A stretch of 8,007 bases of DNA from Acidobacteriota bacterium. Its GTDB lineage: Bacteria; Acidobacteriota; Terriglobia; UBA7540. The first letter of the stretch is position 1, and each line of letters starts with the position of its first letter. This document shows positions 1-4,499 of the stretch, piece after piece. The notes under the pieces were generated by a model, which saw only the letters and a list, made by a program, of their open reading frames with translations, made no database searches and had not been told where the DNA came from. Location: positions 1 through 8,007 of the forward strand of contig PLWR01000072.1 in the NCBI GenBank assembly GCA_003165615.1, given 5' to 3'. Position numbers and translations under genes: made by a program.

Positions 1-6
1 CAATAC

Positions 7-291
7 TTATTTACGGATAAGCTCTAACACCACGTCGATCTCCCGGCGGCGCGCGGCCTCCAGCACTTGCTCCCGCGTCTCCCTCTGGGCAGCGCCCGAG
101 CCGATTTCTTTCACCTGTAGAGCGATCATCCAACCTCGGCGAGCGGCGTATTCCCACAAGGCATGGGTCTGCACTGGGATGGTCCGCTGATCCTGCGTAG
201 AAACGCGGGCGTAGAGGCCCGCCCGGAACGGTGTTTTGGCCCGGGGAGGGGGGTGGCCAAAAACCTTCCGCAATTTCGCCGTGCGGGACAC
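7..291 (-). pseudogene. Truncated serine recombinase (resolvase) N-terminal domain
   Basis: The 94-residue product has the resolvase N-terminal signature YARVST at residues 27-32, with the nucleophilic serine at residue 31, followed by DQ, a conserved Arg-rich helix around 50-52 and the KEIGSGAAQRE segment typical of small serine recombinases. Family members normally continue after the 'EIDVVL' strand with a WRLDRWGRS-like stretch and a DNA-binding helix-turn-helix, reaching about 180-200 residues. Here the homology stops after that strand; five unrelated residues and a stop follow. The catalytic second half and the DNA-binding domain are missing, so the protein should be inactive. The annotated start is GTG at 291 with only a weak purine-rich stretch upstream; the true start is uncertain. 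It lies outside the tRNA-Asn element and is probably debris of another mobile element. That it was cut by a later insertion or deletion near position 27 is inference. Confidence 0.75.
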
Positions 292-391
292 CCGTTCTTC
301 GCCCTTTTTCGACTGCCGCTCCGACGTGGCCGTATAGGATGATTTCCAGCCGGAGAGGATCCTGCTCCCTCCACCCGGAATTCATGGCGAG

Positions 392-420
392 CGACCACAT
401 GGCTCGCACCCATGTGGTCG
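392..420. repeat. Perfect 10-bp inverted repeat (hairpin)
   Basis: CGACCACATG at 392-401 is exactly inverted as CATGTGGTCG at 411-420 around a 9-nt spacer. No T-run follows on either strand, so it does not look like a Rho-independent terminator. It lies in the non-coding stretch 292-480, about 100 bp upstream of the broken serine recombinase, which would suit a recombinase or regulator binding site; that role is a guess. I see no gene in 292-480. Confidence 0.6.
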
Positions 421-480
421 ATGTATCCCTCGAATGGAAGGCTTATTCTCCCTCAAGTCTTCCCAGCTCAATGGGATCGT

Positions 481-518
481 TGGTGGACCTGGAGGGACTC
501 GAACCCTCGACGTCATAC
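481..518 (-). pseudogene. 3' end of a tRNA gene (old attachment-site remnant)
   Basis: Read on the minus strand this is a well-formed tRNA 3' end: a T-stem GAGGG/CCCTC around the loop TTCGAGT, a 7-nt acceptor strand CAGGTCC, discriminator A and encoded CCA (483-481). No 5' half follows: positions 526-530 cannot pair with the would-be anticodon stem. If the standard register is kept, the anticodon loop would read CTTTCAT (TTC, Glu), but the variable loop ACGTC is not Glu-like and the acceptor would equally suit Ile or Ala, so identity is left open. Such 3' fragments are typically left at the far end of tRNA-targeted integrative elements. It differs from the tRNA-Asn copies at 1124 and 7985. 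Confidence 0.75.
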
Positions 519-541
519 ATGAAAGCCTGTTTGGAAGGGGA

Positions 542-561
542 ATCTCGTTGATTTTGCGGCA
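542..561. repeat. 20-bp direct repeat, copy 1 (subterminal element end)
   Basis: ATCTCGTTGATTTTGCGGCA occurs here and, identically, at 1187-1206. Both copies sit a few tens of bases inside a tRNA 3' end (481-518 and 1124-1169), and weaker similarity continues (GTTGGTTACG versus CTTGGCTACG, then a GTACC-GATTT-GTAC motif at 598-617 versus 1251-1271). It therefore looks like the conserved subterminal sequence of one element family rather than a chance repeat. Confidence 0.85.
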
Positions 562-1015
562 GGGTTGGTTACGCTGGAAAACAAGTTCGGAATGCTCAAG
601 TTGTACCGATTTGTACTCATGGTCTATTGTTTTTGAGCCCCTAAATCGGATTTCTGGTCCCCGTGGTCGGTTTCAAGACATGGTTAGAAGGTGATCGCGA
701 TTGAACGCAGCATCACTCCGGCAAAGCCAAAACATTCCATGCCGGATACCGCAGCAAGTTGCCTTCGCACACGTTGGCCACATTTCGGCCCTCGCATCGA
801 AACTGCACGATTGTTTTCCCTTCTCGCGCCAAGGCGGCCCAACGCGAGCTCGTTGCCGGGTTCTGTTCAATGCCGATAATGCTCAATTCGCCATGGCTGC
901 CAGCACAAGAGGCCGCTTCATGATGAGCAAGTTTCCCCCGTTGGTATATCCTGATCTAGATTTCGCGAATTTGTACGTTTCGAGTTTGGGCTTGCGGGTT
1001 AGTTGCGTTAGTTTA
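562..1015. other. Stretch without a recognisable gene
   Basis: Short open frames exist on both strands, but none has a recognisable domain, a convincing ribosome binding site or consistent coding character. The first 60 bases contain a degenerate GTACC-GATTT-GTAC motif resembling the element-end motif at 1256-1270. The rest is probably decayed interior of an older insertion, bounded by the tRNA fragments at 481 and 1016. Nothing further is seen in it. Confidence 0.5.
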
Positions 1016-1054
1016 TTGGCCCCGTGGCCAGGAGCCGAACCTGGAACCCTTCGT
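1016..1054 (-). pseudogene. Degenerate tRNA-Asn-like 3' end
   Basis: The first 38 bases match the tRNA-Asn fragment at 1124-1161 at 33 positions. On the minus strand the T-stem CCAGG/CCTGG, discriminator G and CCA are kept, but the T-loop reads TTCGGCT, losing the nearly universal A58, and the acceptor strand reads CCACGGG instead of CCGAGGA. Beyond the variable loop the sequence no longer resembles an anticodon arm (position 33 would be C). This is best read as an older, drifted attachment-site remnant or the end of another element, placed 108 bp from the intact-looking copy. Confidence 0.6.
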
Positions 1055-1123
1055 TTGGCGCCCGAAGGGTCTCAAAACAGGAGGCGCTAATGAGGACCCG
1101 CTAAGTAATTATAAATAAAAGGT

Positions 1124-1169
1124 TTGGCTCCTCGGCCAGGACTCGAACCTGGAACCCTTCGGTTAACAG
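1124..1169 (-). repeat. Left attachment site: 3' half of tRNA-Asn(GTT)
   Basis: On the minus strand the fragment reads as anticodon loop CTGTTAA (anticodon GTT at 1167-1165), variable loop GGGTT, T-arm CCAGG-TTCGAGT-CCTGG, acceptor CCGAGGA, discriminator G and CCA (1127-1125). The would-be 5' anticodon stem (1174-1170) pairs with the 3' side at only three of five positions and there is no D-arm, so this is a fragment and not a working gene. The homologous block ending at the anticodon loop is where many tRNA-targeting tyrosine recombinases cross over. The matching copy starts at 7985. Confidence 0.88.
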
Positions 1170-1186
1170 GCGACATAAGCTAGGGT

Positions 1187-1206
1187 ATCTCGTTGATTTT
1201 GCGGCA
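1187..1206. repeat. 20-bp direct repeat, copy 2 (left subterminal sequence)
   Basis: Identical to 542-561. It starts 17 bp inside the left attachment fragment. Conservation of the same sequence behind two different tRNA 3' ends points to a functional subterminal sequence, possibly a recombinase or accessory-factor binding site; the role is inference. Confidence 0.85.
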
Positions 1207-1221
1207 CGCTTGGCTACGTAC

Positions 1222-1271
1222 AAGTACCAAAAAGCACGGCAAAAACACTGAAGTGGTACCGATTTGGTACT
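1222..1271. repeat. Left-end GTACC/GGTAC motifs (candidate integrase arm sites)
   Basis: GTACC at 1256-1260 and GGTAC at 1266-1270 form an inverted repeat around GATTT. The same arrangement occurs at the other end of the element (7931-7944). AAGTACCAAA at 1222-1231 is the reverse complement of TTTGGTACTT at 7937-7946. The 10-mer ATTTGGTACT occurs exactly at 1262-1271, 7936-7945 and, inverted, at 6062-6071. Placement near both ends suits recombinase arm-type sites, but no binding data can be inferred from sequence alone. Confidence 0.5.
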
Positions 1272-1355
1272 CGTTTGATCGCTACCTTGCCGGCCTACTC
1301 GCGATGCGAACCCGTCCGAGTTCCACGACCGCGAAAGCGTCTGACAGCCGCCCGC

Positions 1356-1838
1356 CTAGCGTTTCTTGGCGTAGCGTTGGAGTAATGGGTTCAGAACCTC
1401 AGGCGACACGTAAAAGCTTGTTTGCCGCAACTGGGCAATCGTATCCGAAAAGTCTATCAGCCCACGGTCGGCGGCTTCCGTCAAAACCCCGAGCGTTCCG
1501 ATCACAATCAAATTCCGCTGGGTCGCGACCCGGCGCGCGGCGCGGTCATCCATGATGAGCCGGTCAGCGTGGAGTTCTTCGGCCAGCGCGATGGCTTCAC
1601 ACTCTCCCGCACCCAAGTTTTCGATTGCGATGTCGGAGGTTCTCTCGACAGGCCGAATTTGGAGCCAAGCGGGTGGCCGGGCAATCCAAGCACGCACGGC
1701 CTGCGGCGTTTCCGGCCTCTGAAACTCCTCCCACACCGCCAGAGGAATAAGAACACGACCGTAGAGCTGCGGCAGAATCTCTACTTGGTCAATCAGCACC
1801 AGATAATTCAGGGGCGTGGTATCGGCAATGACAATCAT
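1356..1838 (-). CDS. DUF3368-type PIN-domain toxin
   Basis: The 160-residue product has the PIN-fold layout of the DUF3368 group: N-terminal strand with the first acidic residue (IADTTPLNYL, Asp6), a helix with the GAGECEAIALA motif (Glu79/Glu81), then LIMDDRAAR (Asp97/Asp98), and the IVIGTLGVLTEAADRGLI segment characteristic of this group. PIN domains are metal-dependent ribonucleases; in toxin-antitoxin pairs they cleave RNA, often tRNA, and stall growth when the antitoxin is lost. Length is normal for the family and the acidic residues are present, so it looks functional. It overlaps the upstream UPF0175 gene by four bases (ATGA, 1838-1835), implying translational coupling in one operon. 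A purine-rich AAAAGGAATC lies upstream but rather far from the start. The cleavage target is not predictable from sequence. The pair probably stabilises the element in its host. Confidence 0.88.
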   Translation of the reverse strand: MIVIADTTPLNYLVLIDQVEILPQLYGRVLIPLAVWEEFQRPETPQAVRAWIARPPAWLQIRPVERTSDIAIENLGAGECEAIALAEELHADRLIMDDRAARRVATQRNLIVIGTLGVLTEAADRGLIDFSDTIAQLRQTSFYVSPEVLNPLLQRYAKKR

Positions 1839-2119
1839 TCCGCCCGCGCTGATTCCTTTTCGTGGACTTGGCGCAAAGTCTGCAAATCCTGATCCAGGTC
1901 TTCCAGGCCGTAATTCAGATAAACGTGGTGTTCCTTCAGGAACTCGTGAACCTGCATGCGGGTGCCAAAGCCGAGAATCCTCCGCACCTGCTCTTCGGTG
2001 AGTTCGCCGGACCGATAGCCATCAATCGCGAGCGCTTCGAGGGTCCGGCGCGACAAATCGCCACTCTCCTGACCGAGGGAGCGCGCCAAGTCTTCCGGGA
2101 TGTGAATGGTAATTTCCAT
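1835..2119 (-). CDS. UPF0175 family antitoxin
   Basis: The 94-residue protein begins with a short strand (EITIHIPEDL) and carries the UPF0175 core: an LxxxALxxYRSGELTEEQ helix pair (about 26-44), ILGFGTRMQVHEFLKEHHV (48-66) and the C-terminal Y-GLEDLDQDLQTL acidic stretch (70-82) that in such proteins contacts the toxin. UPF0175 genes are typically the first gene of a pair with a DUF3368 PIN toxin, exactly the order here. The start at 2119 gives the usual N-terminus; no Shine-Dalgarno sequence is visible before it. TAAACT ends 6 nt upstream of the ATG, which would suit a leaderless -10 element, but the match is weak. Like other antitoxins it probably binds its own promoter, where the palindrome TACATGTA (2119-2126) overlaps the start codon; this is inference. 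Confidence 0.85.
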   Translation of the reverse strand: MEITIHIPEDLARSLGQESGDLSRRTLEALAIDGYRSGELTEEQVRRILGFGTRMQVHEFLKEHHVYLNYGLEDLDQDLQTLRQVHEKESARAE

Positions 2120-2192
2120 ACATGTAGTTTAGCGAATTGACAGGGCGCTTGTATAGCCCAACACGGCGTCAGGCGTTGACTCCGTTCTCGCG

Positions 2193-2302
2193 TTACGCGG
2201 TGTTCGAGAAATGTACAGAGAGCAGCACCACTTCCTCGTGGGCCACGCTCGCCGCGCCGTAGGCGGTTGCCGCCCGGATCTCCTCGGGGCCAAGTGCGGA
2301 TA
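2193..2302 (-). pseudogene. Frameshifted C-terminal remnant of a DUF433 antitoxin gene
   Basis: On the minus strand the bases encode YPHLAP, then after an apparent one-base deletion (in 2283-2291) EEIRAATAYG and ASVAHEEVVLLS, closely matching residues 46-75 of the intact DUF433 protein at 3227-3469. At DNA level 2218-2254 is identical to 3246-3282 apart from the junction at its left edge. Downstream, the remnant carries 12 extra bases (about 2209-2220) before GTTCGAGA similarity resumes, and ends in TAA at 2195-2193. The N-terminal half is absent: upstream of YPHL the sequence is unrelated. With the frameshift and no start it is non-functional. Together with the intact copy it flanks the GIY-YIG gene as a direct repeat. 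Confidence 0.8.
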
Positions 2303-2339
2303 CCTGCGTCCGCATTTTGGCATTTCCACGCGCTTTTCG

Positions 2340-3059
2340 CTAATAAATGCGCCTCCATCGCTTGAATGCCTTAATGTCGCGGGTGTTGAGGTCAAACCAT
2401 TCTCCGTTCATGCGCTTGGGTTCAAATCTCCTGTGCCAGTACGCCTCGATGCCGCTCGGGTCGTCTGTCTTGATTGAATGAATTAGGTCTACCCTCTCGG
2501 GCAACTGGATTCTTATCTCCGTGCCACGCCTTACGGTGTCATTGGTTTTGCCGATTTTGTAATAGTGACCTGACTTGAAGAGATACACTTCGCCTACCTC
2601 GTCGCTAGGTGCTTCGCCGTTCTCTTTCGTCGGTGTTGCGAGAAGTGGAGCACAGAGGTCTACAACATCCTGATAACCTGTCTTACCTTCGCAGTATTGA
2701 AAGACTTTACGCGCGGTTGTTTCCTTCGCGCCGAAACGCTTAAACGCGCTTAGACTTGGCAATTGCGGGTCGTTCCTTCTTTCCACTTCAATTTCCCGGT
2801 GGGTTGGGAACTTGCCCAATTTGCGCGCAACGGCGACAATCTTTTCAATCAGCAATTGGTCGGCGAGCGGGGGAGTAAATTGATGCGGTTCAAAACCAGC
2901 CGCCTTGAGGGCGTCGCCAAATCTTGCAAAGTGTTTGCCCCACTCATAGGAGTTGATGCCGGTTTCCTTCTCAAACCTGATTTGACCGAGGGCAACTCCG
3001 CGGTTCTCTTTTGCGGTTCGCTTAATTTGCTCTAAGATTTCTTCCTTGCTTCGCATCAT
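2340..3059 (-). CDS. GIY-YIG (T5orf172/MUG113-like) nuclease with homing-endonuclease-associated repeats
   Basis: The 239-residue protein has two parts. Residues about 4-57 and 68-122 each resemble the homing-endonuclease-associated repeat (HNR), a short helical DNA-binding module: a leading IL/EKI helix, a middle segment (GVALGQIRFEKETG; GKFPTHREIEV) and a final FARFGDALKAAGF or AFKRFGAKET helix. Residues 157-235 form a GIY-YIG domain of the T5orf172/MUG113 type: EVYLF (157-161), HYYKIGKT (165-172), Arg177/178, a helix with Glu205 and WHRRF (208-212), and NGEWFDL (218-224). These include the residues expected for catalysis. Such proteins are phage- or element-borne endonucleases; the target is unknown. 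The gene stands alone between two DUF433 copies. Start: ATG 3059 or the adjacent ATG 3056; the strong -10 just upstream suggests a leaderless transcript beginning at one of them. Confidence 0.85.
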   Translation of the reverse strand: MMRSKEEILEQIKRTAKENRGVALGQIRFEKETGINSYEWGKHFARFGDALKAAGFEPHQFTPPLADQLLIEKIVAVARKLGKFPTHREIEVERRNDPQLPSLSAFKRFGAKETTARKVFQYCEGKTGYQDVVDLCAPLLATPTKENGEAPSDEVGEVYLFKSGHYYKIGKTNDTVRRGTEIRIQLPERVDLIHSIKTDDPSGIEAYWHRRFEPKRMNGEWFDLNTRDIKAFKRWRRIY

Positions 3060-3066
3060 GCGGCCA

Positions 3067-3075
3067 ATTATACCA
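3067..3075 (-). promoter_or_regulatory. Extended -10 promoter for the GIY-YIG gene
   Basis: The minus strand reads TGGTATAAT: a consensus TATAAT (3072-3067) with the TGN extension. A consensus -35 is not seen at 16-18 bp upstream, which extended -10 promoters tolerate. The hexamer ends only 7 nt before the ATG at 3059, so transcription would start at or next to the start codon and no Shine-Dalgarno exists; a leaderless mRNA is implied. Confidence 0.6.
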
Positions 3076-3183
3076 AGAAATGCCCACCAAATGGCGATGG
3101 CTGGGCTTCAGGCGTGGGTCAGCACTCGTTAACCTGTGAAGTGGGAGGGAATCTGGCCAGCTCGGGCCGAGCTTAAATTACGG

Positions 3184-3206
3184 GGCCGGCACAGCTCTCG
3201 CCGGCC
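3184..3206. repeat. 7-bp GC-rich hairpin downstream of the DUF433 gene
   Basis: GGCCGGC (3184-3190) is perfectly inverted as GCCGGCC (3200-3206) around a 9-nt loop, 20 bp beyond the DUF433 stop. No T-run follows on the minus strand, so it is at best a weak terminator or an mRNA-stabilising stem. The rest of 3060-3226 holds no gene, in particular no toxin partner for DUF433. Confidence 0.45.
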
Positions 3207-3226
3207 AGAAAATTCATGCTTCAGGA

Positions 3227-3469
3227 TTAGGGCCTGACCGGAGCGTTCGAGAGCAGCACCACTTCCTCGTGGGCCACGCTCGCCTCGCCGTAGGCGATAG
3301 CTGCGCGGATGTCATCGGGCGTTAGGTGCGGGTAGTCCTCAAGTAGCTCGCCTTCGCTCGCTCCCTCAGCAAGGTTGTGCAGGATCATCTCGACGGTGAT
3401 TCGCGTTCCATGGATTACCGGTTTGCCCATCATCACCGCCGGGTCGATCTGGATTCGGTCAGTCGTCAT
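3227..3469 (-). CDS. DUF433 family antitoxin (orphan)
   Basis: The 80-residue protein is a typical DUF433: RIQIDPAVMMGKPVIHGTRI (about 5-24), VEMILHNLAEGASEGELLEDYPHLT (26-50) and DDIRAAIAYGEASV (52-65). The family has a small winged helix-turn-helix and usually acts as antitoxin and autorepressor next to a DUF5615 PIN-like toxin. Length is complete. A Shine-Dalgarno AGAGGA is 7 nt before the ATG at 3469, which supports this start. The expected toxin gene, normally just downstream, is missing: 3060-3226 has no open frame, and the next gene is the GIY-YIG nuclease. It may have lost its partner, act on a toxin elsewhere, or serve as a stand-alone regulator. A decayed second copy of its C-terminus lies at 2193-2302. 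Confidence 0.88.
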   Translation of the reverse strand: MTTDRIQIDPAVMMGKPVIHGTRITVEMILHNLAEGASEGELLEDYPHLTPDDIRAAIAYGEASVAHEEVVLLSNAPVRP

Positions 3470-3488
3470 TGCCTTTTCCTCTTACAAT

Positions 3489-3514
3489 CATGCTTGAGAG
3501 CATGGGAGATCATA
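3489..3514 (-). promoter_or_regulatory. Candidate promoter and operator of the DUF433 gene
   Basis: On the minus strand TATGAT (3514-3509) is a good -10 hexamer, with only a partial -35 (AAGACT) 18 bp upstream. Immediately downstream CATGCT-TGAG-AGCATG (3489-3504) forms a perfect 6-bp inverted repeat overlapping the expected transcription start. A palindrome at +1 would suit autorepression by the DUF433 protein, as in other antitoxin operons; the assignment is inference. Confidence 0.4.
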
Positions 3515-3540
3515 GCTCAATGCGGCGGTCGTAGTCTTTT

Positions 3541-3745
3541 TGCCTCTCCAAGTTCAACTCCGCACCAGCGAGCGGAGACTCCATCAGGAATTGCGTCAGA
3601 TTCTTCCGTCGCTTCGGGAGCCCTTCACGTATGATATCACGAGCAGGCTGGAACTTCGCCGAAGGATAGGAGGAAATATAGCATGCGGGCTTATCGGGGA
3701 AGGGTGCTCACCAGGAGTGTCGGCGTCAGGGTCGGGCCGAAGGCG
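3541..3745. other. Intergenic stretch without a recognisable gene
   Basis: Divergent spacer between the minus-strand DUF433 gene and the plus-strand cargo. AGGAGG at 3667-3672 stands about 10 nt before an ATG at 3683, so a start there is possible in the same frame as the signal-peptide ORF at 3791; however its first 36 codons are unlike a secretion signal and have no recognisable domain. Nothing else is seen. Confidence 0.4.
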
Positions 3746-3754
3746 TGCTACAAT
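3746..3754 (+). promoter_or_regulatory. Extended -10 promoter ahead of the truncated secreted-protein gene
   Basis: TGCTACAAT is a near-consensus extended -10 (TGN plus TACAAT). The -35 region at 17 bp spacing (TCAGGG) is poor. Transcription would start near 3761 and read through the truncated ORF toward the GIY-YIG-like gene at 3954, for which no better promoter is visible. Confidence 0.45.
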
Positions 3755-3790
3755 ACGCGCAATTGCTATTCGTGCTTTCCCGAGGTGCGG

Positions 3791-3928
3791 ATGAGGCGTT
3801 GGCCCGTGACGACCGTCTTCATGCTCATGACTGCATTGATTCCTGCGCTGCCCGTGCAGGCGGGGCAGGAACGTGTCGCGCGGGGCCCGCTCTTCGGCCC
3901 TGCGGCTCTTCGCGCCGGTCGCTCCTAA
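3791..3928 (+). pseudogene. Truncated gene start with signal peptide
   Basis: The ATG at 3791 has GAGG five bases upstream and encodes a textbook Sec signal peptide: basic MRRW, a hydrophobic core (VFMLMTALIPALPV) and an AxA-type end (VQA-GQ) near residues 22-24. Only about 20 residues of presumed mature protein follow before a stop, and the tail is encoded by DNA belonging to the repeat at 3900-3938. I read this as the promoter, ribosome site and signal peptide of an exported protein whose body was replaced when the downstream module arrived. A genuine 45-residue secreted peptide is the alternative. The same frame is also open back to an ATG at 3683 with AGGAGG upstream, which would bury the signal sequence. 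Confidence 0.45.
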
Positions 3929-3938
3929 AGGACGAGCG
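3900..3938 (+). repeat. Module-border repeat, copy 1
   Basis: CTGCGGCTCTT (3900-3910), then seven variable bases and GTCGCTCCTAA (3918-3928). The pattern GGCTCTT-N7-GTCGCWCCHAA recurs with exact spacing at 5066 and 5600. A small hairpin can form from CGCTCC (3920-3925) with GGA and GAGCG (3930-3938). It lies just before the GIY-YIG-like gene. Confidence 0.7.
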
Positions 3939-3953
3939 GAATGGTGAAAAACC

Positions 3954-4445
3954 GTGTGTGATCTTTTAAAGCCGCCAGTGCCTGTATATTGGCGCTATGA
4001 CTACTCTGCCACCGGCGTGCTTACTCCGATTGTTGAGGGCGAGGCCTGGTATCGCGAGTACGTGAAGCGGGATCCCCTATTGAGAATCACTTATGTGAAT
4101 TGTACAAGCAGCAACAGGATCCTATACGTTGGCAGCGGCAATTCAAAACGTCCATTCGCACGCCACCACAGAGGAATCCACTCGCCGCCGATGAGTTTGT
4201 TTAAACCAGGTGAGGATTTCGTAATCGAGGTACTTGCGGTTACCCGCTGGCAGTTCCTCGCCAAGGTGCTGGAGTCCTTGATTTGTGAACTGGCCGCCCC
4301 CCCACTGAACAAGGTTCGGCACATATTACCGACGAATCGGCACCTGTGCGAGCGGAATTTGGCAGTTGAGTTTTGGAACAACAATTATGCCTCACGCTTC
4401 GGCATCGATGCCCCGTACCCGTATGGCGCGAGAGGGAAGGTCTAG
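3954..4445 (+). CDS. Divergent GIY-YIG-like protein
   Basis: The 163-residue product has no close relative that I recognise, but residues 45-120 follow the GIY-YIG order: ITYVN (45-49) in place of GIY, ILYVGSG (56-62) in place of YIG, Lys65/Arg66 and HH (71-72) on the following helix, a strand (FVIEVLA, 89-95), and a helix with Glu107 leading into LAAPPLNK (113-120), matching the catalytic Glu and PxLN signature of the fold. The region before it (1-44) and the C-terminus (121-163) are unassigned. If active it would be a metal-dependent DNA endonuclease. The start is GTG at 3954. A seven-codon mini-ORF (ATG 3941, with AAAGGA 8 nt upstream) ends in a TGA that overlaps this GTG region, so translation may be coupled to it. 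It is followed 54 bp later by the CPYC protein gene on the same strand. Confidence 0.62.
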   Translation: MCDLLKPPVPVYWRYDYSATGVLTPIVEGEAWYREYVKRDPLLRITYVNCTSSNRILYVGSGNSKRPFARHHRGIHSPPMSLFKPGEDFVIEVLAVTRWQFLAKVLESLICELAAPPLNKVRHILPTNRHLCERNLAVEFWNNNYASRFGIDAPYPYGARGKV

Positions 4446-4471
4446 GCGTGAGCGTGGATTACGACAGCCTG

Positions 4472-4480
4472 TGCTACAAA
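4472..4480 (+). promoter_or_regulatory. Possible extended -10 before the CPYC gene
   Basis: TGCTACAAA resembles the extended -10 at 3746-3754 (TGCTACAAT) and lies 20 bp before the ATG at 4500, upstream of the ribosome site GAGAGGA (4487-4493). No convincing -35 is visible. The gene may instead be read from the upstream promoter. Confidence 0.25.
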
Positions 4481-4499
4481 TTAGTCGAGAGGAAAAATC

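Noticed and set aside
1016..1061. tRNA-Gly(GCC) 3' half
   Set aside because: The aligned anticodon position reads GCC, but position 33 is C, A58 is missing and the discriminator is G rather than U; the match to the tRNA-Asn fragment is better.
701..1090. 129-codon plus-strand open frame
   Set aside because: No domain, no ribosome site, and it runs through the tRNA-like fragment at 1016.
1422..1892. Long plus-strand frame opposite the PIN toxin
   Set aside because: It is antisense to a clear PIN/UPF0175 pair and has no recognisable protein features.
3184..3206. Rho-independent terminator after DUF433
   Set aside because: The stem is good but no T-run follows on the minus strand.
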